A DNA stretch of 64,000 bases from NCBI GenBank assembly GCA_935421135.1, contig OW285190.1, forward strand, positions 20,160,501-20,224,500, in the 5' to 3' direction. This document shows, in pieces, positions 14,401 through 26,800 of the stretch (positions are counted from its first letter, which is position 1; each line of letters opens with the position of its first letter). The DNA comes from Bugulina stolonifera (taxonomy: Eukaryota; Bryozoa; Gymnolaemata; Cheilostomatida; Bugulidae). The notes beneath the pieces were generated by a model. That model worked only from the letters and a program-made list of their open reading frames with translations. It was not told the origin of the DNA and made no database searches. A program made the position numbers and the translations under genes.

Positions 14401-17400
14401 GAGGTAGACGGTACTGCAGAGGTAGACGGTACTGCAGAGGTACACGGTACTGCAGAGGTACTCGGTATTGCAGAGGTACACGGTACTGCAGAGGTACTCG
14501 GTACTGCAGAGGTACACGGTACTGCAGAGGTACATGGTACTTTAGAGTGCAATGTTTTTCAGGGGCACACAATTCCCAGATAGATACACGAATAGTGTAC
14601 CATGAATAACACAGAGGAAAGGTAAACACACTGCATATAGAAACATAGCATATGTATTATATTGTATTATTGTGTAGCCTGTGAACCTACCTCTGCCTCA
14701 GCCTTAGCTTTATTCAGTTCATCAACCTCTGCCATGAGTTTAATGGACTCTTCAATGTTACCATCTGCTCCAGATGCCTCTGCTTTAGCTAACTTGGTAC
14801 CTATTTCTTCTCCAAGCTGAAGTATGGCATCTGCCTATAATGAACAGTATGCAGTTAGATATATGTTATGTATACAGTTAGACGTATGTTATGTATACAG
14901 TTAGACGTATGTTATGTAGACAGTTAGACGTATGTTATGTATACAGTTAGACGTATGTTATGTATACAGTTAGACGTATGTTATGTATACAGTTAGACGT
15001 ATGTTATGTATACGGTTAGACGTATGTTATGTAGACAGTTAGACATATGTTATGTATACGGTTAGACGTATGTTATGTAGACAGTTAGACGTATGTTATG
15101 TAGACAGTTAGACGTATGTTATGTATATGGTTAGACGTATGTTATGTATACAGTTAGACGTATGTTATGTAGACAGTTAGACGTATGTTATGTAGACAGT
15201 TAGACGTATGTTATGTATACGGTTAGACGTATGTTATGTATATAGTTAGACGTATGTTATGTAGACAGTTAGACGTATGTTATGTATACGGTTAGACGTA
15301 TGTTATGTATATAGTTAGACGTATGTTATGTATACAGTTAGACGTATGTTATGTAGACAGTTAGACGTATATTATGTAGACAGTTAGACGTATGTTATGT
15401 AGACAGTTAGACGTATGTTATGTATACAGTTAGACGTATGTTATGTATACAGTTAGACGTATGTTATGTATACAGTGTACAGTTAGATGTACATGTATGT
15501 TGTATACAGTGTATGAGGTAGACAGTATACAGCTATGTAGAAAGTGTACAAGTATACACTGCCACGTCTAACTGTATAGGATAGATGGATAGCCTTAGTG
15601 ATAGTAATATAACTCACCTTAGACGTGGCCTCCTCGGTCAGATCATCCTGCGTCTCCTTCAATTTCTTCTTGGCTATCTCAGTCCTACGATCACAGTCTA
15701 AGATGAACTCCTCCAGGTGCTCCATTGCGTCGATATCGTAGAAGTAGTCCCTCTCCTTAGAGGCAGCTTCAAAGTCAGCCCTGAGTGCGTGGTCATGTAC
15801 CTTGGGGCACTCTCCCAGGTCCATTCTCTACATACAGCGTACAGATTATACTTAGCTACACAGCGTATATAATAGTGTTACCTGCAGCTGCATCTACTCT
15901 CTAGTACACCAAACCTACTTATTCAGTACTTACAGTAAGTATGATATAAAGTCTAGGCCTACAGTACAATGTAGCCTACATCCCATGGAATGGATTACTT
16001 ACATCACCTCTATTCATTCTATCAGCATACAATGTGTACATCATCTCTATTCATTCTATCAGCATATACGTGTATTGATTCTATCATCGTATAGGCCTAC
16101 ATGTATTTATAGGATAGCTTCACAGTACAGTACATAGTATAGCCAAGACTGAGGGAGTTCTAGTCAGAGTAGTAGAGTAGGGGGCGGAGTAGGGGGTAGT
16201 AGGTACGTACCGTACTGGAGAGTATGTCATGTGGACAACACGACAGAAGGAAACTCTTACATACCCTCGAGCTGTCAAACCTCACACGACTTTTATTCTC
16301 CTCACCTGTAAAGAGAAAGGCGACTAACTGGGTTACTAAGATGCACGTCTAGTGGGTAGTCTAGGGGAGAGGGTAGTCATGTTACATAATATATATATGC
16401 TGTACTATCTGTACCATTAAGCATACCCGTCACAATCTATTACTAATTTCAATAGACACAAATAATACAGTCTTACAGATACTAAATCCTAACTAGATGG
16501 ACATACGGACAGACTATGATACTCTGGATTGATATAGTAATTCTCATTCATTTAGAAGAAACATCTGCTCGTCATCAGCTACAAGTATAACATCACATGG
16601 GCATATGCAGAGTAGTAGAATATGGTATACAGTAATATATGAGAGAGAATATGACACAACTTTACCTGACCTTACCGTACCAATCACAAAATCTATAAAA
16701 CAGTCAGAATGATTATGTACTAACTAGAGCATCAAACAAGTAATAAGTATCAAGCCAAGAGTAGGTTGCCATTCCAACCACAAGTCTAACTGCTGTACAT
16801 TGTACTCTATATGTATTACATCTGACCACAGTATAAAATGTGGGTTTGTTTGGCTTCTTTACAATCATAACTCACGGAATGAAGATAAGAATGGCTGACT
16901 AGATGCTAGAGCTGGCCTATCATAGGGACCAACTGGCCCAGTTCCTCTCGTGGCCTAACACGCCAGGCAATAGTTGACAAACCTTAAAAAGTCAGTGAAA
17001 GTACACGTTAATTCTCCTCCAGTACTAATTTTTGTGCCAGTTATACAACCTAACCAGACACATACAAAGAATAGATAACCTCTACAGAGGTGAATTATAC
17101 AATGCATTCCATAGGATAGCTAAATTAATATTAACTGAGTGTATTAAGCTGTGCCAGATGTAAATGTTCATCTCATTCAGATTGGTGGGTATGATTACTG
17201 TAACTAGTTGGTAGTACTAAACCAACATCTAACCAGGTACTGGGTAACTTTAAGGTAAATTAAGCCTAATACAGTTGTTTCTATTAGTCTAGAAGATTGA
17301 CAAGACGATTGTGTCAACCTATTACTGCAACTATGGTATTATTAATAGGCCTAAGGACTGGTAATCGTCGGAAAATTGATATATTGGCGGTTCGCATAGT

Positions 17401-18397
17401 GGATGCAGTAGTCTATTTAGCCTTAGATGTAGACATATTCAAAATAATATTATGTTATTTATTGGCATGCAGTAAGCATTTTTATAGAGTCTTGAATATG
17501 ACGTGTTAGATTGTTAGTGCAGCCTAGGTAGGCTAGACTGATATTCCCGATAAAACCCAAGAGAAGATAAAACAACACTTTGATTTTTAATTTTTTATTT
17601 GAGGTTCACTTAATCTAGGTGTTGTGGGTTGGCCTTATAATATAAATATCTTAACATAGCATTAAAAACCACTAGCCAGTGTCAAGAGTGTGTCTAGCCA
17701 TTGGAAGGACCCCTATTCCTCACTCCACTCCATTGAACTGGGAGTTTTGAGTGAGTGTTGTGTGTAGTAGCCTACCTATTAGCCACATGCACTCCCATCT
17801 TTGCAAGTCCCTTTGACCGACTCCCAGTCGCAAATTTTATGTTATAATAATAATTATTGTTATGTTACGTATCAAATCATTAAGATTAATTAACCAATTA
17901 ATGAATTATTATTATTATATTATTATAACTATTTTAACTTCTTCACCCAACTGGAGAGCCGACATGTCGGCTTTGTTGAATAACTTTGATGACATTCACA
18001 TAGACATTAAACACTCGAGAATTACAAGTAAAAAGAGTGCCTGATTAGTGATTTGGCCACAGGACTGACAGGTGATACAGCAAACTGAATCTCCTTTTGC
18101 TTTGTAGTTTTCACATTTCCACTTCGTTCAATTGAATTCTATTCTAGTATAACAAGCTGAAAGAAAATAAATAACTACTAATTGTTTGTATTGATAAAAA
18201 TTTGAATTTAATTATTTAATATTTATTCTATCTCGCTGGGCGGTTGTTGCTGCTGCTGGTCAGCCTGAAACTTTAACTTTACAATTACTTACTTAACTTT
18301 ACTACACAGGTTTAGCCGATTGACGGTTGAACTTACCATCTCTGCCAGTTCCCATCAACTGGTCCAGCATTTGCCTCATCTGATCATGGGCTGACAT
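2487..18397 (-). CDS. LUC7L: LUC7-like U1 snRNP-associated splicing factor, nine exons, complete
   Basis: Luc7 family proteins bind the U1 snRNP and influence 5' splice-site choice in the nucleus. Exons (transcript order): 18337-18397, 16211-16305, 15618-15827, 14691-14834, 13716-13892, 13379-13512, 6224-6313, 6033-6095, 2487-2568. All junction phases agree and the joined frame is 351 aa. The protein starts MSAHDQMRQMLDQLMGT, as in animal LUC7L. Zinc finger 1 (CCCH) uses Cys36, Cys44, Cys59 and His63, with CCPHDIL and DLGECPKVHD visible. A charged helical segment spans about 75-170. Zinc finger 2 uses Cys190, Cys193, His209 and His215 in a block with NDRRLADHFGGKLH. Residues 240-340 form an Arg/Ser-rich tail. 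The last three exons are tiny RS exons in introns of up to 7 kb, so one further RS exon could have been missed. Family assignment is secure; the choice among LUC7L, LUC7L2 and a pre-duplication ancestor is not. Confidence 0.93.
4648..5562. repeat. Minisatellite of TGTATGTATCAGTGTA-type units in LUC7-like intron 8
   Basis: About 0.9 kb of tandem units around 24 bp, alternating TGTATGTATCAGTGTAT with TATGTATATGTG blocks. Towards the 3' end the units shorten to a TATCAGTGTATGTG mix, so length variants are clustered. Because stop codons are rare in the unit, three overlapping frames stay open for about 300 codons; they encode only Tyr/Val/Cys/Met/Ile/Ser low-complexity sequence and are not genes. 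Confidence 0.95.
6314..13378. other. Seven-kb intron 6 of the LUC7-like gene
   Basis: This is the largest intron of the gene. I found no conserved exon on either strand. Small local duplications are present: GTGACTACGCT at 7130-7160, ACCTGATGTCCATTGGCAGC twice at 8210-8245, and a block with GAAATAAGTTAAACCAATGA at 10935-11020. The open frames at 12037-12678 overlap one another in several frames and do not resemble a protein family. Confidence 0.5.
8679..8866. repeat. 37-bp tandem repeat, five copies
   Basis: Five head-to-tail copies of a 37-bp unit containing ATACACTGTATTCCTATGTG and TACTATTTTACAA, differing by single bases (CAATAATA versus CAAAAATA). The 129-codon frame that crosses it is an artefact of the repeat. 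Confidence 0.9.
13905..14400. other. Proximal half of LUC7-like intron 4, small duplications
   Basis: Contains two copies of GTTAGTTATACAGTACTATA (13911-13970) and two copies of GGAACCAGCTACCCACTG (14015-14065). No exon or RNA gene seen. Confidence 0.5.
14400..14545. repeat. 18-bp tandem repeat, eight copies
   Basis: Eight copies of GAGGTACACGGTACTGCA with AC/CT and other single-base variants, inside intron 4 of the LUC7-like gene. The 18-bp period leaves several frames open on both strands; these are not genes. Confidence 0.93.
14846..15483. repeat. 23-bp tandem repeat, about 27 copies
   Basis: Uniform tandem array of GTTAGACGTATGTTATGTA plus a variable ACA/TAC ending, period 23 bp, in intron 3 of the LUC7-like gene. 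Variation is mostly GTAGACAG versus GTATACAG versus GTATACGG at one position, and the variants are interspersed. Confidence 0.93.
15828..18336. other. Introns 1 and 2 of the LUC7-like gene
   Basis: Exon 2 (16211-16305) is the only coding block recognised here. 15990-16080 repeats CTCTATTCATTCTATCAGCA. On the minus strand, 18243-18280 shows TTTCAG followed by a short open stretch reading ADQQQQQPPSEIE and a stop. It is out of phase with exon 1 of the LUC7-like gene, so I did not include it in the model. Confidence 0.45.
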
Positions 18398-18975
18398 GTT
18401 AATCTTGCAAATTAAAGTTGAGAGAAAAAACGCAATCCTTATATATACAAAAAAGTCTATTATTTTGTATGATTTGCAACCAACGTCTTCTTTTTCTACA
18501 CGAAATTTAATTTTATCGTAAACAACGAGAGTTGAGACAAGGTGCATAGAGTTGGAAGAAGACAACTTCTAAAGATTTTGCAAGGTAGTTGAAGAAAAAG
18601 TACTTTCGCTATTTCTGCAATTCCTTCGTTTTATAGATATATTTTCGTTGTACTCCGATTAACTGAACGGATGGCATAAAATATAAGGTCATATGAAGGT
18701 TATAAACTGTTAAAGCCTTTGCTTGCACAATATTTATCAATAAACACTAATATCTATCAACTAATCGTGCAAAAAAGAATGTAGGGCGAGTCATGTTAAG
18801 GTCTTTTAGCTATGCATAATCGTTGGATGGGAGTTTTCTATCGGTAGCAATTTTGGTTAGCCAATTACAGAAATACAACTAACTATTGGTTGCCTAAGAA
18901 CCTTAAACCCCCCAATGACTTATTTGATAGGCTTCCCATGCAATAAATTTTGACCGATAGACTTTTCCAAAGTTC
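18398..18975. other. 5' flank of the LUC7-like gene
   Basis: AT-rich sequence upstream of the LUC7-like start codon (minus strand) and 5' of a LINE fragment (plus strand). It probably contains the LUC7-like promoter and 5' UTR. No clear TATA box or other element was identified. Confidence 0.4.
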
Positions 18976-19500
18976 ATGTTTTATTCAAAAACTGGTTTTG
19001 GATCCATCAAACTTCTTGCTTACAACACGTTATGCAAGCCATTGCTGGAATATGCCTGTCCTGTGTGGGATCCTGCATCGCAGGGTCTAATACATAAAAT
19101 TGAGGCAGTCCAAAGCAAGGCTGTACGATTTATTAAAAACCTTAAAGGCAGAGATTGTTCGATCTCTGACAGTAAAAAACAGCTAAATCTTGTTTCATTG
19201 AACAAGATTAGGCAGACTCGAAGAATATCTCTTTTCCACACCATCTTGGAGCATGAATCTCTATTTTCAAATCTTCTATCTACACTTGATCTAATGAAAG
19301 GAACGCATGATTTTAACACCAGACATGCTAATGTTTTCAATTCTGTTGCCTGTCACACTAACAAATTTCTGCACAGCTTTCTGATCAGAACTGCTCGGGA
19401 GCTCCGCACTGGTGAGATAAAAAAAAGACCTACAACTCTGATAGTTCCTCTTTTCCCCTACCCTGGGGTCTAGGAGCTTAACCAAGACAAGACAAGACAA
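18976..19500 (+). mobile_element. 5'-truncated LINE (non-LTR retrotransposon) 3' tail, fragment 1
   Basis: An open frame of 165 codons (18976-19473) matches the region after the reverse-transcriptase domain in CR1/Jockey-type LINEs: LLEYACPVWDP followed by the KIEAVQSKAVRFIKNL block, then an Arg/Lys-rich helical tail. The catalytic RT core and endonuclease are missing, so it is a dead 5'-truncated copy. Immediately after the stop is a (GACAA)n tract at 19483-19502, the kind of short 3' repeat that ends many LINEs. The clade (CR1, L2 or Jockey) cannot be settled from this tail. Confidence 0.75.
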
Positions 19501-19826
19501 GATAGGTTTTACATTGAGTCGTCCTAGTCTCCATCTATAACTTGGGGAAGCTCATATAGATATATAATATAATATATAGATATTTATTGGCTACAGGCCT
19601 CTTTGTGTAGGCAGAGGGAAATACCTTTACGGAGGGAATTAAAATGAAGTAGCTGTAGCTAACTGTAACTCTAACTGCCAAAACTATTCTTATTATTAAT
19701 TATTATATTTATTATTCTATAAAATAAAATAAATAAATATAAAATAATTATTATTATTGTGATAAAATTGTAATAGTTATAACTATTTACTATATATTTA
19801 TTATATTATAATAATAATCACTACTT

Positions 19827-20246
19827 GCATATACTAGTCTCTGTCGGCCACACATGGAGTATGCATCTGCCGTCTGGGATCCCGTCCATGAATACCAAAT
19901 TACCAACATTGAAATGGTACAAAACAGTGCTGTGCGCTACATCTGTAACTTAAAAGGTAGAGTTAGCATATCTGCTGTCCTCAAGGAACTTAATCTTGAT
20001 ACGCTTAGCAACCGCCGCAGGAAGAACCGACACAACCTTCTCTTACGCATTTTGGCGAATGAAGAACACCACGAAGCTCTTGCAAATACTTATGATGAGC
20101 TCATGAACAATCATCCTGCTGATACAATTGTCACTAGAGCTACTACAAGAGGTGACCCACCCACTATCTATGCAAAAACTTCTGCATACCATGGTAGCTT
20201 TCTGCCCAAGACTATCCATGAACTCAAGTCACAATTATTACCATAA
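19827..20246 (+). mobile_element. 5'-truncated LINE 3' tail, fragment 2 (different subfamily)
   Basis: The frame from 19827 to the stop at 20244-20246 reads SLCRPHMEYASAVWDP and then the EMVQNSAVRYICNLKG block, the same post-RT module as fragment 1 but clearly diverged, with a different C-terminus. The RT core is absent. It is preceded by a (TA/TTA)-rich stretch at 19690-19815 that may be the insertion target or a filler. Two related but distinct LINE tails in the same orientation within 1.3 kb suggest repeated insertion in this intergenic region. Confidence 0.75.
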
Positions 20247-20453
20247 ACAGCAACAAATATATATTAGTGCAACATGTTAGCATAACGTGAACATATGACC
20301 ACAGTAATCTTGACAAAACCAAAAACAGATGAGGCGTACCCCTTGAATCAAGCTCTAGTACGTTCTAAAGAAAAAGACGTAAGACGTATCATTATAATAG
20401 ATATAGATATGTAGACTGAACCCAACCAAAGAGTTTACAACTTCCCGTACACA

Positions 20454-22457
20454 GGTGACAGTGCAAACTGTATAGTGTACAGTCACTACAGTGCACACAT
20501 TAGCTGTAATGCATTGTACAGACTGTATAATGTACAGTACACACATTAGCTGTAATGCATTGTACAGACTGTATAGTGTACAGTACACACATTAGCTGTA
20601 GTGCATTGTGCGGACTGTATAGTGTACAGTGCACACATTAGCTGTAATGCATTGTACAGGCTGTATGGTGTGCAGTACATGCATTAGCTGTAATGCATTG
20701 TACAGACTGTATAGCTTACAGTACACACATTAGCTGTAATGCATTGTGTGGACTGTATAGTGTACAGTGCACACATTAGCTGTGGTGCATTGTACAGACT
20801 GTATAGTGTACAGTACACGCATTAGCTGTAATGCATTGTACAGACTGTATAGTGTACAGTGCACACATTAGCTGTAATGCATTGTATGGACTGTATAGTG
20901 TACAGTGCACACATTAGCTGTGGTGCATTGTACAGACTGTATAGTGTACAGTACACACATTAGCTGTAATGCATTGTACAGACTGTATAGTGTACAGTGC
21001 ACGCATTAGCTGTAATGCATTGTACAGACTATATAGTGTACAGTACACACATTAGCTGTAATGCATTGTACAGACTGTGCAGTGTACAGTACACACATTA
21101 GCTGTGATGCATTGTGTGGACTGTATAGTGTACGGTGCACACATTAGCTGTAATGCATTGTACAGACTGTATAGTGTACAGTACACACATTAGCTGTAAT
21201 GCATTATACAGACTGTATAGTGTACAGTGCACGCATTAGCTGTAATGCATTGTACAGACTGTATAGTGTACAGTGCACACATTAGCTGTAATGCATTGTA
21301 CACACTGTATAATGTACAGTACACACATTAGCTGTAATGCATTGTACAGACTGTATAGTGTATAGTACACACATTAGCTGTGATGCATTGTACAAACTGT
21401 ATAGTGTACAGTACACACATTAGCTGTAATGCATTATACAGACTGTATAGTGTACAGTGCACGCATTAGCTGTAATGCATTGTACAGACTGTATAGTGTA
21501 CAGTACACACATTAGCTGTGATGCATTGTGTAGACTGTATAGTGTACGGTGCACACATTAGCTGTAATGCATTGTACAGACTGTATAGTGTACAGTACAC
21601 GCATTAGCTGTAATGCATTGTACAGACTGTATAATGTACAGTACACGCATTAGCTGTAATGCATTGTACAGACTGTATTGTGTACAGTACACACATTAGC
21701 TGTGATGCATTGTGTGGACTGTATAATGTACAGTGTACACATTAGCTGTAATGCATTGTACAGACTGTATTGTGTACAGTACACACATTAGCTGTGATGC
21801 ATTGTACAGACTGTATAGTGTACAGTACACACATTAGCTGTAATGCATTGTACAGACTGTATAGTGTACAGTACACGCATTAGCTGTAATGCATTGTACA
21901 GACTGTATAATGTACAGTACACGCATTAGCTGTAATGCATTGTACAGACTGTATTGTGTACAGTACACACATTAGCTGTGATGCATTGTGTGGACTGTAT
22001 AATGTACAGTGTACACATTAGCTGTAATGCATTGTACAGACTGTATTGTGTACAGTACACACATTAGCTGTGATGCATTGTACAGACTGTATAGTGTACA
22101 GTACACGCATTAGCTGTAATGCATTGTACAGACTGTATAGTGTACAGTACACGCATTAGCTGTAATGCATTGTACAGACTGTATAATGTACAGTACACGC
22201 ATTAGCTGTAATGCATTGTACAGACTGTATTGTGTACAGTACACACATTAGCTGTGATGCATTGTGTGGACTGTATAATGTACAGTGTACACATTAGCTG
22301 TAATGCATTGTACAGACTGTATTGTGTACAGTACACACATTAGCTGTAACGCATTGTACAGACTGTATAGTGTACAATACACACATTAGCTGTAACGCAT
22401 TGTACAGACTGTATAGTGTACAGTACACACATTAGCTGTAATGCATTGTACAGACTG
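20454..22457. repeat. 46-bp satellite-like array, about 43 copies
   Basis: Two kilobases of head-to-tail 46-bp units with the core ACACATTAGCTGTAATGCAT then TGTACAGACTGTATAGTGTA. Variants (TGTGATGCATTGTGTGGACT, GTATTGTGTACAG, CACGCATTAG) recur in blocks several units long. For example a series around 21600-21780 is repeated at 21860-22070 and 22150-22330, indicating higher-order duplication. It is not inside any gene model. Confidence 0.96.
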
Positions 22458-22500
22458 CTGCAGCCCAACCAATCACTCAGGCATCTATAGAAGGATTTTC

Positions 22501-23055
22501 TAGTGCTGGGCGGTTTTGATTTGCACTTTCATTCAGTTTTTTTTGCGGCTTTTTCAAAGAAAACCGAATGATACTGAAGTTGTTTTTTATCCCTCGGTTT
22601 AATTCAGTTTTTATATTCGGAAACAACCAAATTCAACCGAAAATTTCATACTGAATTCTGAGAATTGTCACACTCCGCTTTTAACTGTAATGGCAGCCAT
22701 TTTTTATTTTGTTTAATAAATTCTAATTATTTAATACTAAGTATTTATAATAATATGTAAGTGTAATGACTAAAATTGAGTAAACCTACAATAAATCATA
22801 ACTGGATGACAATGGTGGCTGTAGCTAAGTCTGTATGGCAGGGATGGCATCGAATTATGAAGATTGAAGGTTGCATAACATGAGTTCACATGTTCGCGAC
22901 ACCAGCCATTACCGGAAGTGGGCGCGGTTTGAATTTTAAAACTGAATTGTATCGAACCGCCGCATTCGGTATACATTTTAAAACTTTGCGGCTTTTGAAC
23001 CGGAAGAAAAAACAAACTGAAAAACTGAGTTAAACTGAAACACTGTGCAGCACTA
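22501..23055. mobile_element. Probable hAT-type non-autonomous DNA transposon (MITE)
   Basis: The element begins TAGTGCTGGGCGGTTTTGAT and ends with the inverted match ACTGTGCAGCACTA, giving imperfect terminal inverted repeats that start TAGTGCTG. Inner parts also pair: AACCG/CGGTT-rich blocks at 22510-22640 and 22920-23040. The flanking 8-mers (GGATTTTC left, GGAATATA right) are only a weak target-site duplication. No transposase is encoded; length is 555 bp. Imperfect ends suggest an old copy. Confidence 0.5.
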
Positions 23056-23825
23056 GGAATATAAGATTTTTCCATCTTTGCTTGTTGGAGATGGTTGAGC
23101 AGCCCTGGCTGGTCCGTCTGTCTGTCCGTCTTCTTAACTTTGTAATGCAGACGATTACATAGTGTACAATGACTGAATCTGAACCCTGCTATACTGCTAT
23201 ACTACTGGCTGAATATTATTTATTGTGAGAATGTGGGATATTCACCTGTCAAGGCACTGGCAACCTCTACTCCCCTTTTATTTTGACCAGTGCAAGCAAA
23301 TACTAAGATATCCCAAACAGTCAGACAGTCGATAATTAGACACTAATGTTAAACATCTGAACTGCTTTTGTGTGTATTGTTGTATAATGTAGCGTGTAGC
23401 ATGTTATGTGTATTGTATACGTACATGTATATGTAGCATGTAATGTATATTGTATATGTATCATGTATTGTATATGTAGTAGGAAAGAGTGTTCACCTCT
23501 AACGTATATTAGTAGATGTGCTACTGATAATTTGCATGTTACATCCTGTTATGCTCCTATCTGTACTTCTCTGATGATGGTATTTCATGATAATTATTAT
23601 ATAATATCCTATATCTGACTCATAACCTGCAGTATATATATGCATAATTATGTGCATGTACAATGTATATAATAAACAGTACAGGCTACTTACTAGTGCA
23701 CCAATACAATCACTTACAGTGTGTACCTATAGTAGCATCTTGTAGCAGGTGATTGCTGGTGCTTCAGTGACATCCAGTAGCAGGTGATCTAACTAATATA
23801 CTCTTCACTTTAGTAGAGAAGTGCA
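23056..23825. other. Intergenic region upstream of DNPEP
   Basis: Unique AT-rich sequence containing TATGTATATTGTATATG-like short repeats around 23400-23480. It should hold the DNPEP promoter and 5' UTR. No element is identifiable with confidence. Confidence 0.4.
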
Positions 23826-26800
23826 ATGGCTAACAGGCAGCTCATTATATCAACTGCTCAGGGTCTGGTGGACTTTATCAACAAGTCTCCGTCTCCATGG
23901 CACGGTATGTTTGTATAACTCCTACTTTATACGCCATATGATATTACAATGGTACACATGGTATTACAATGGTACCACATGATATGTTTGCTGTTACAGC
24001 GGTACACGAGTGTAAGAAGAGTCTGCTTGCCGCGGGATATTTAGAGCTCAAGGAGACTGAGAAATGGGACATAAAACCCATGAACAAGGTGAGAGGTCAA
24101 TGCTACTGTATTGTATGTAAAACCCATGAACAAGGTGGTAGGTCAATGCTACTGTATTATATGATGCTGTTCTTAGTTGATGGAAGTTCCAGTTTGGTGT
24201 TAACTCTACAGCTACTCTACTGTCTACTTAGTGTTAACTCTACAGCTACTCTACTGTCTACTTAGTGTTAACTTTACAGCTACTCTACTGTCTACTTAGT
24301 GTTAACTCTACAGCTACTCTACTGTCTACTTAGTGTTAACTCTACAGCTACTCTACTGTCTACTTAGTGTTAACTCTACAGCTACTCTACTGTCTACTTA
24401 GTGTTAACTCTACAGCTACTCTACTGTCTACTTAGTGTTAACTCTACAGCTACTCTACTGTCTACTTAGTGTTAACTCTACAGCTACTCTACTGTCTATT
24501 TAGTGTTAACTCTACAGCTACTCTACTGTTTACTTACAGTTAACTCTACAGCTACTCTACTGTCTACTTAGTGTTAACTCAACAGTTACTCTACTGTCTA
24601 CTTAGTGTTAACTCTACAGCTACTCTACTGTCTACTTAGTGTTAACTCTACAGCTACTCTACTGTCTACTTAGTGTTAACTCTACAGCTACTCTACTGTC
24701 TACTTAGTGTTAACTCTACAGCTACTCTACTGTTTACTTAGTGTTAACTCTACAGCTACTCTACTGTCTACTTAGTGTTAACTCTACAGCTACTCTACTG
24801 TCTATTTAGTGTTAACTCTACAGCTACTTTACTGTCTACTTAGTGTTAACTCTACAGCTACTCTACTGTCTACTTAGTGTTAACTCTACAGCTACTCTAC
24901 TGTCTACTTAGTGTTAACTCTACAGCTACTCTACTGTCTACTTAGTGTTAACTCTACAGCTACTCTACTGTCTACTTAGTGTTAACTCTACAGCTACTCT
25001 ACTGTCTATTTAGTGTTAACTCTGCAGCTACTCTACTGTTTACTTTCAGTATTTTGTAACACGAAACATGTCTACCATTATATCCTTTGCTGTGGGCGGA
25101 GCTTACAAGCCAGGAAATGGTTTCAGTGTAGTTGGCGCTCACACAGACAGTCCATGTATTCGAGTAAGTAGTGTACAGTTTCTCAGTCTAGTGTTATAGT
25201 ATATACATTGTAGTATAGTACAGTATATGCATCATGTAGGTGGAGACAATTCCTGCTCCACTGAGAGAGTTGATAGTCTGAGATATTGAGTGAACATGTG
25301 TTGCAGGTGAAACCTGTGTCTAAGAAGCAATCGGCAGGTTATTTGCAGGTTGGTGTAGAACTGTATGGGGGAGGTAACTGGCTTACCTGGTTTGATAGGG
25401 ACCTGAGGCTAGCTGGAAGAGCTATGGTTAAGGTAACTAATATAATGTTATGTCTACTAGTTGAAGTATAATATAATATATGTAATACATGTATGCAGTA
25501 CATGCGCAGCGGTGATAGTTGCTTCATACTTACTATATATTTACTATATATACTTACTATATATACTTACTATATATACTTACTAATATACTTACTATAT
25601 ATACTTACTATATGCTGTATACTTACTATATATATTTACTATATATACTTGCTATATATACTTACTATATATACTTACTATATATGTATACTTACTATAT
25701 ATACTTACTATATATACTTACTATATATGTATACTTACTATAATATATGTATACTTACTATATATGTATACTTACTATGTATGTAGGAAGGAGGAAAGCT
25801 GGTTCACCGTCTTATTCACATTAATCGTCCGCTCATGAGGATCCCAACCATTGCTATTCATCTACAGAGAGATATCAACAAAAACTTCTCACCCAACTTT
25901 GAGAATGAAATGTATGTCTTATATACAACTGTAGTACCTTGATAGTTATTATATACAACTATAGTACCTTGATAGTTATTATATACAACTGTAGTACCTT
26001 GATAGTTATTATATACAACTATAGTACCTTGATAGTTATTATATACAACTATAGTACCTTGATAGTTATTATATACAACTATAGTACCTTGATAGTTATT
26101 ATATACAACTGTAGTACCTTGATAGTTATTATATACAACTGTAGTACCTTGATAGTTATTATATACAACTATAGTACCATGATAGTTATTATATACAACT
26201 ATAGTACCTTGATAGTTATTATATACAACTATAGTACCTTGATAGTTATTATATACAACTATAGTACCTTGATAGTTATTATATACAACTATAGTACCTT
26301 GATAGTTATTATATACAACTATAGTACCTTGATAGTTATTATATACAACTGTAGTACCTTGATAGTTATTATATACAACTGTAGTACCTTGATAGTTATT
26401 ATATACAACTGTAGTACCTTGATAGTTATTATATACAACTATAGTACCTTGATAGTTATTATATACAACTATAGTACCATGATAGTTATTATATACAACT
26501 ATAGTACCTTGATAGTTATTATATACAACTATAGTACCTTGATAGTTATTATATACAACTATAGTACCTTGATAGTTATTATATACAACTATAGTACCAT
26601 GATAGTTATTATATACAACTATAGTACCTTGATAGTTATTATATACAACTATAGTACCTTGATAGTTATTATATACAACTATAGTACCTTGATAGTTATT
26701 ATATACAACTATAGTACCATGATAGTTATTATATACAACTATAGTACCTTGATAGTTATTATATACAACTATAGTACCTTGATAGTTATTATATACAACT

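Noticed and set aside
18243..18285. Minus-strand mini-exon encoding ADQQQQQPPSEIE
   Set aside because: Out of phase with exon 1 of the LUC7-like gene and not conserved in the family; the Gln run comes from a short CTG microsatellite.
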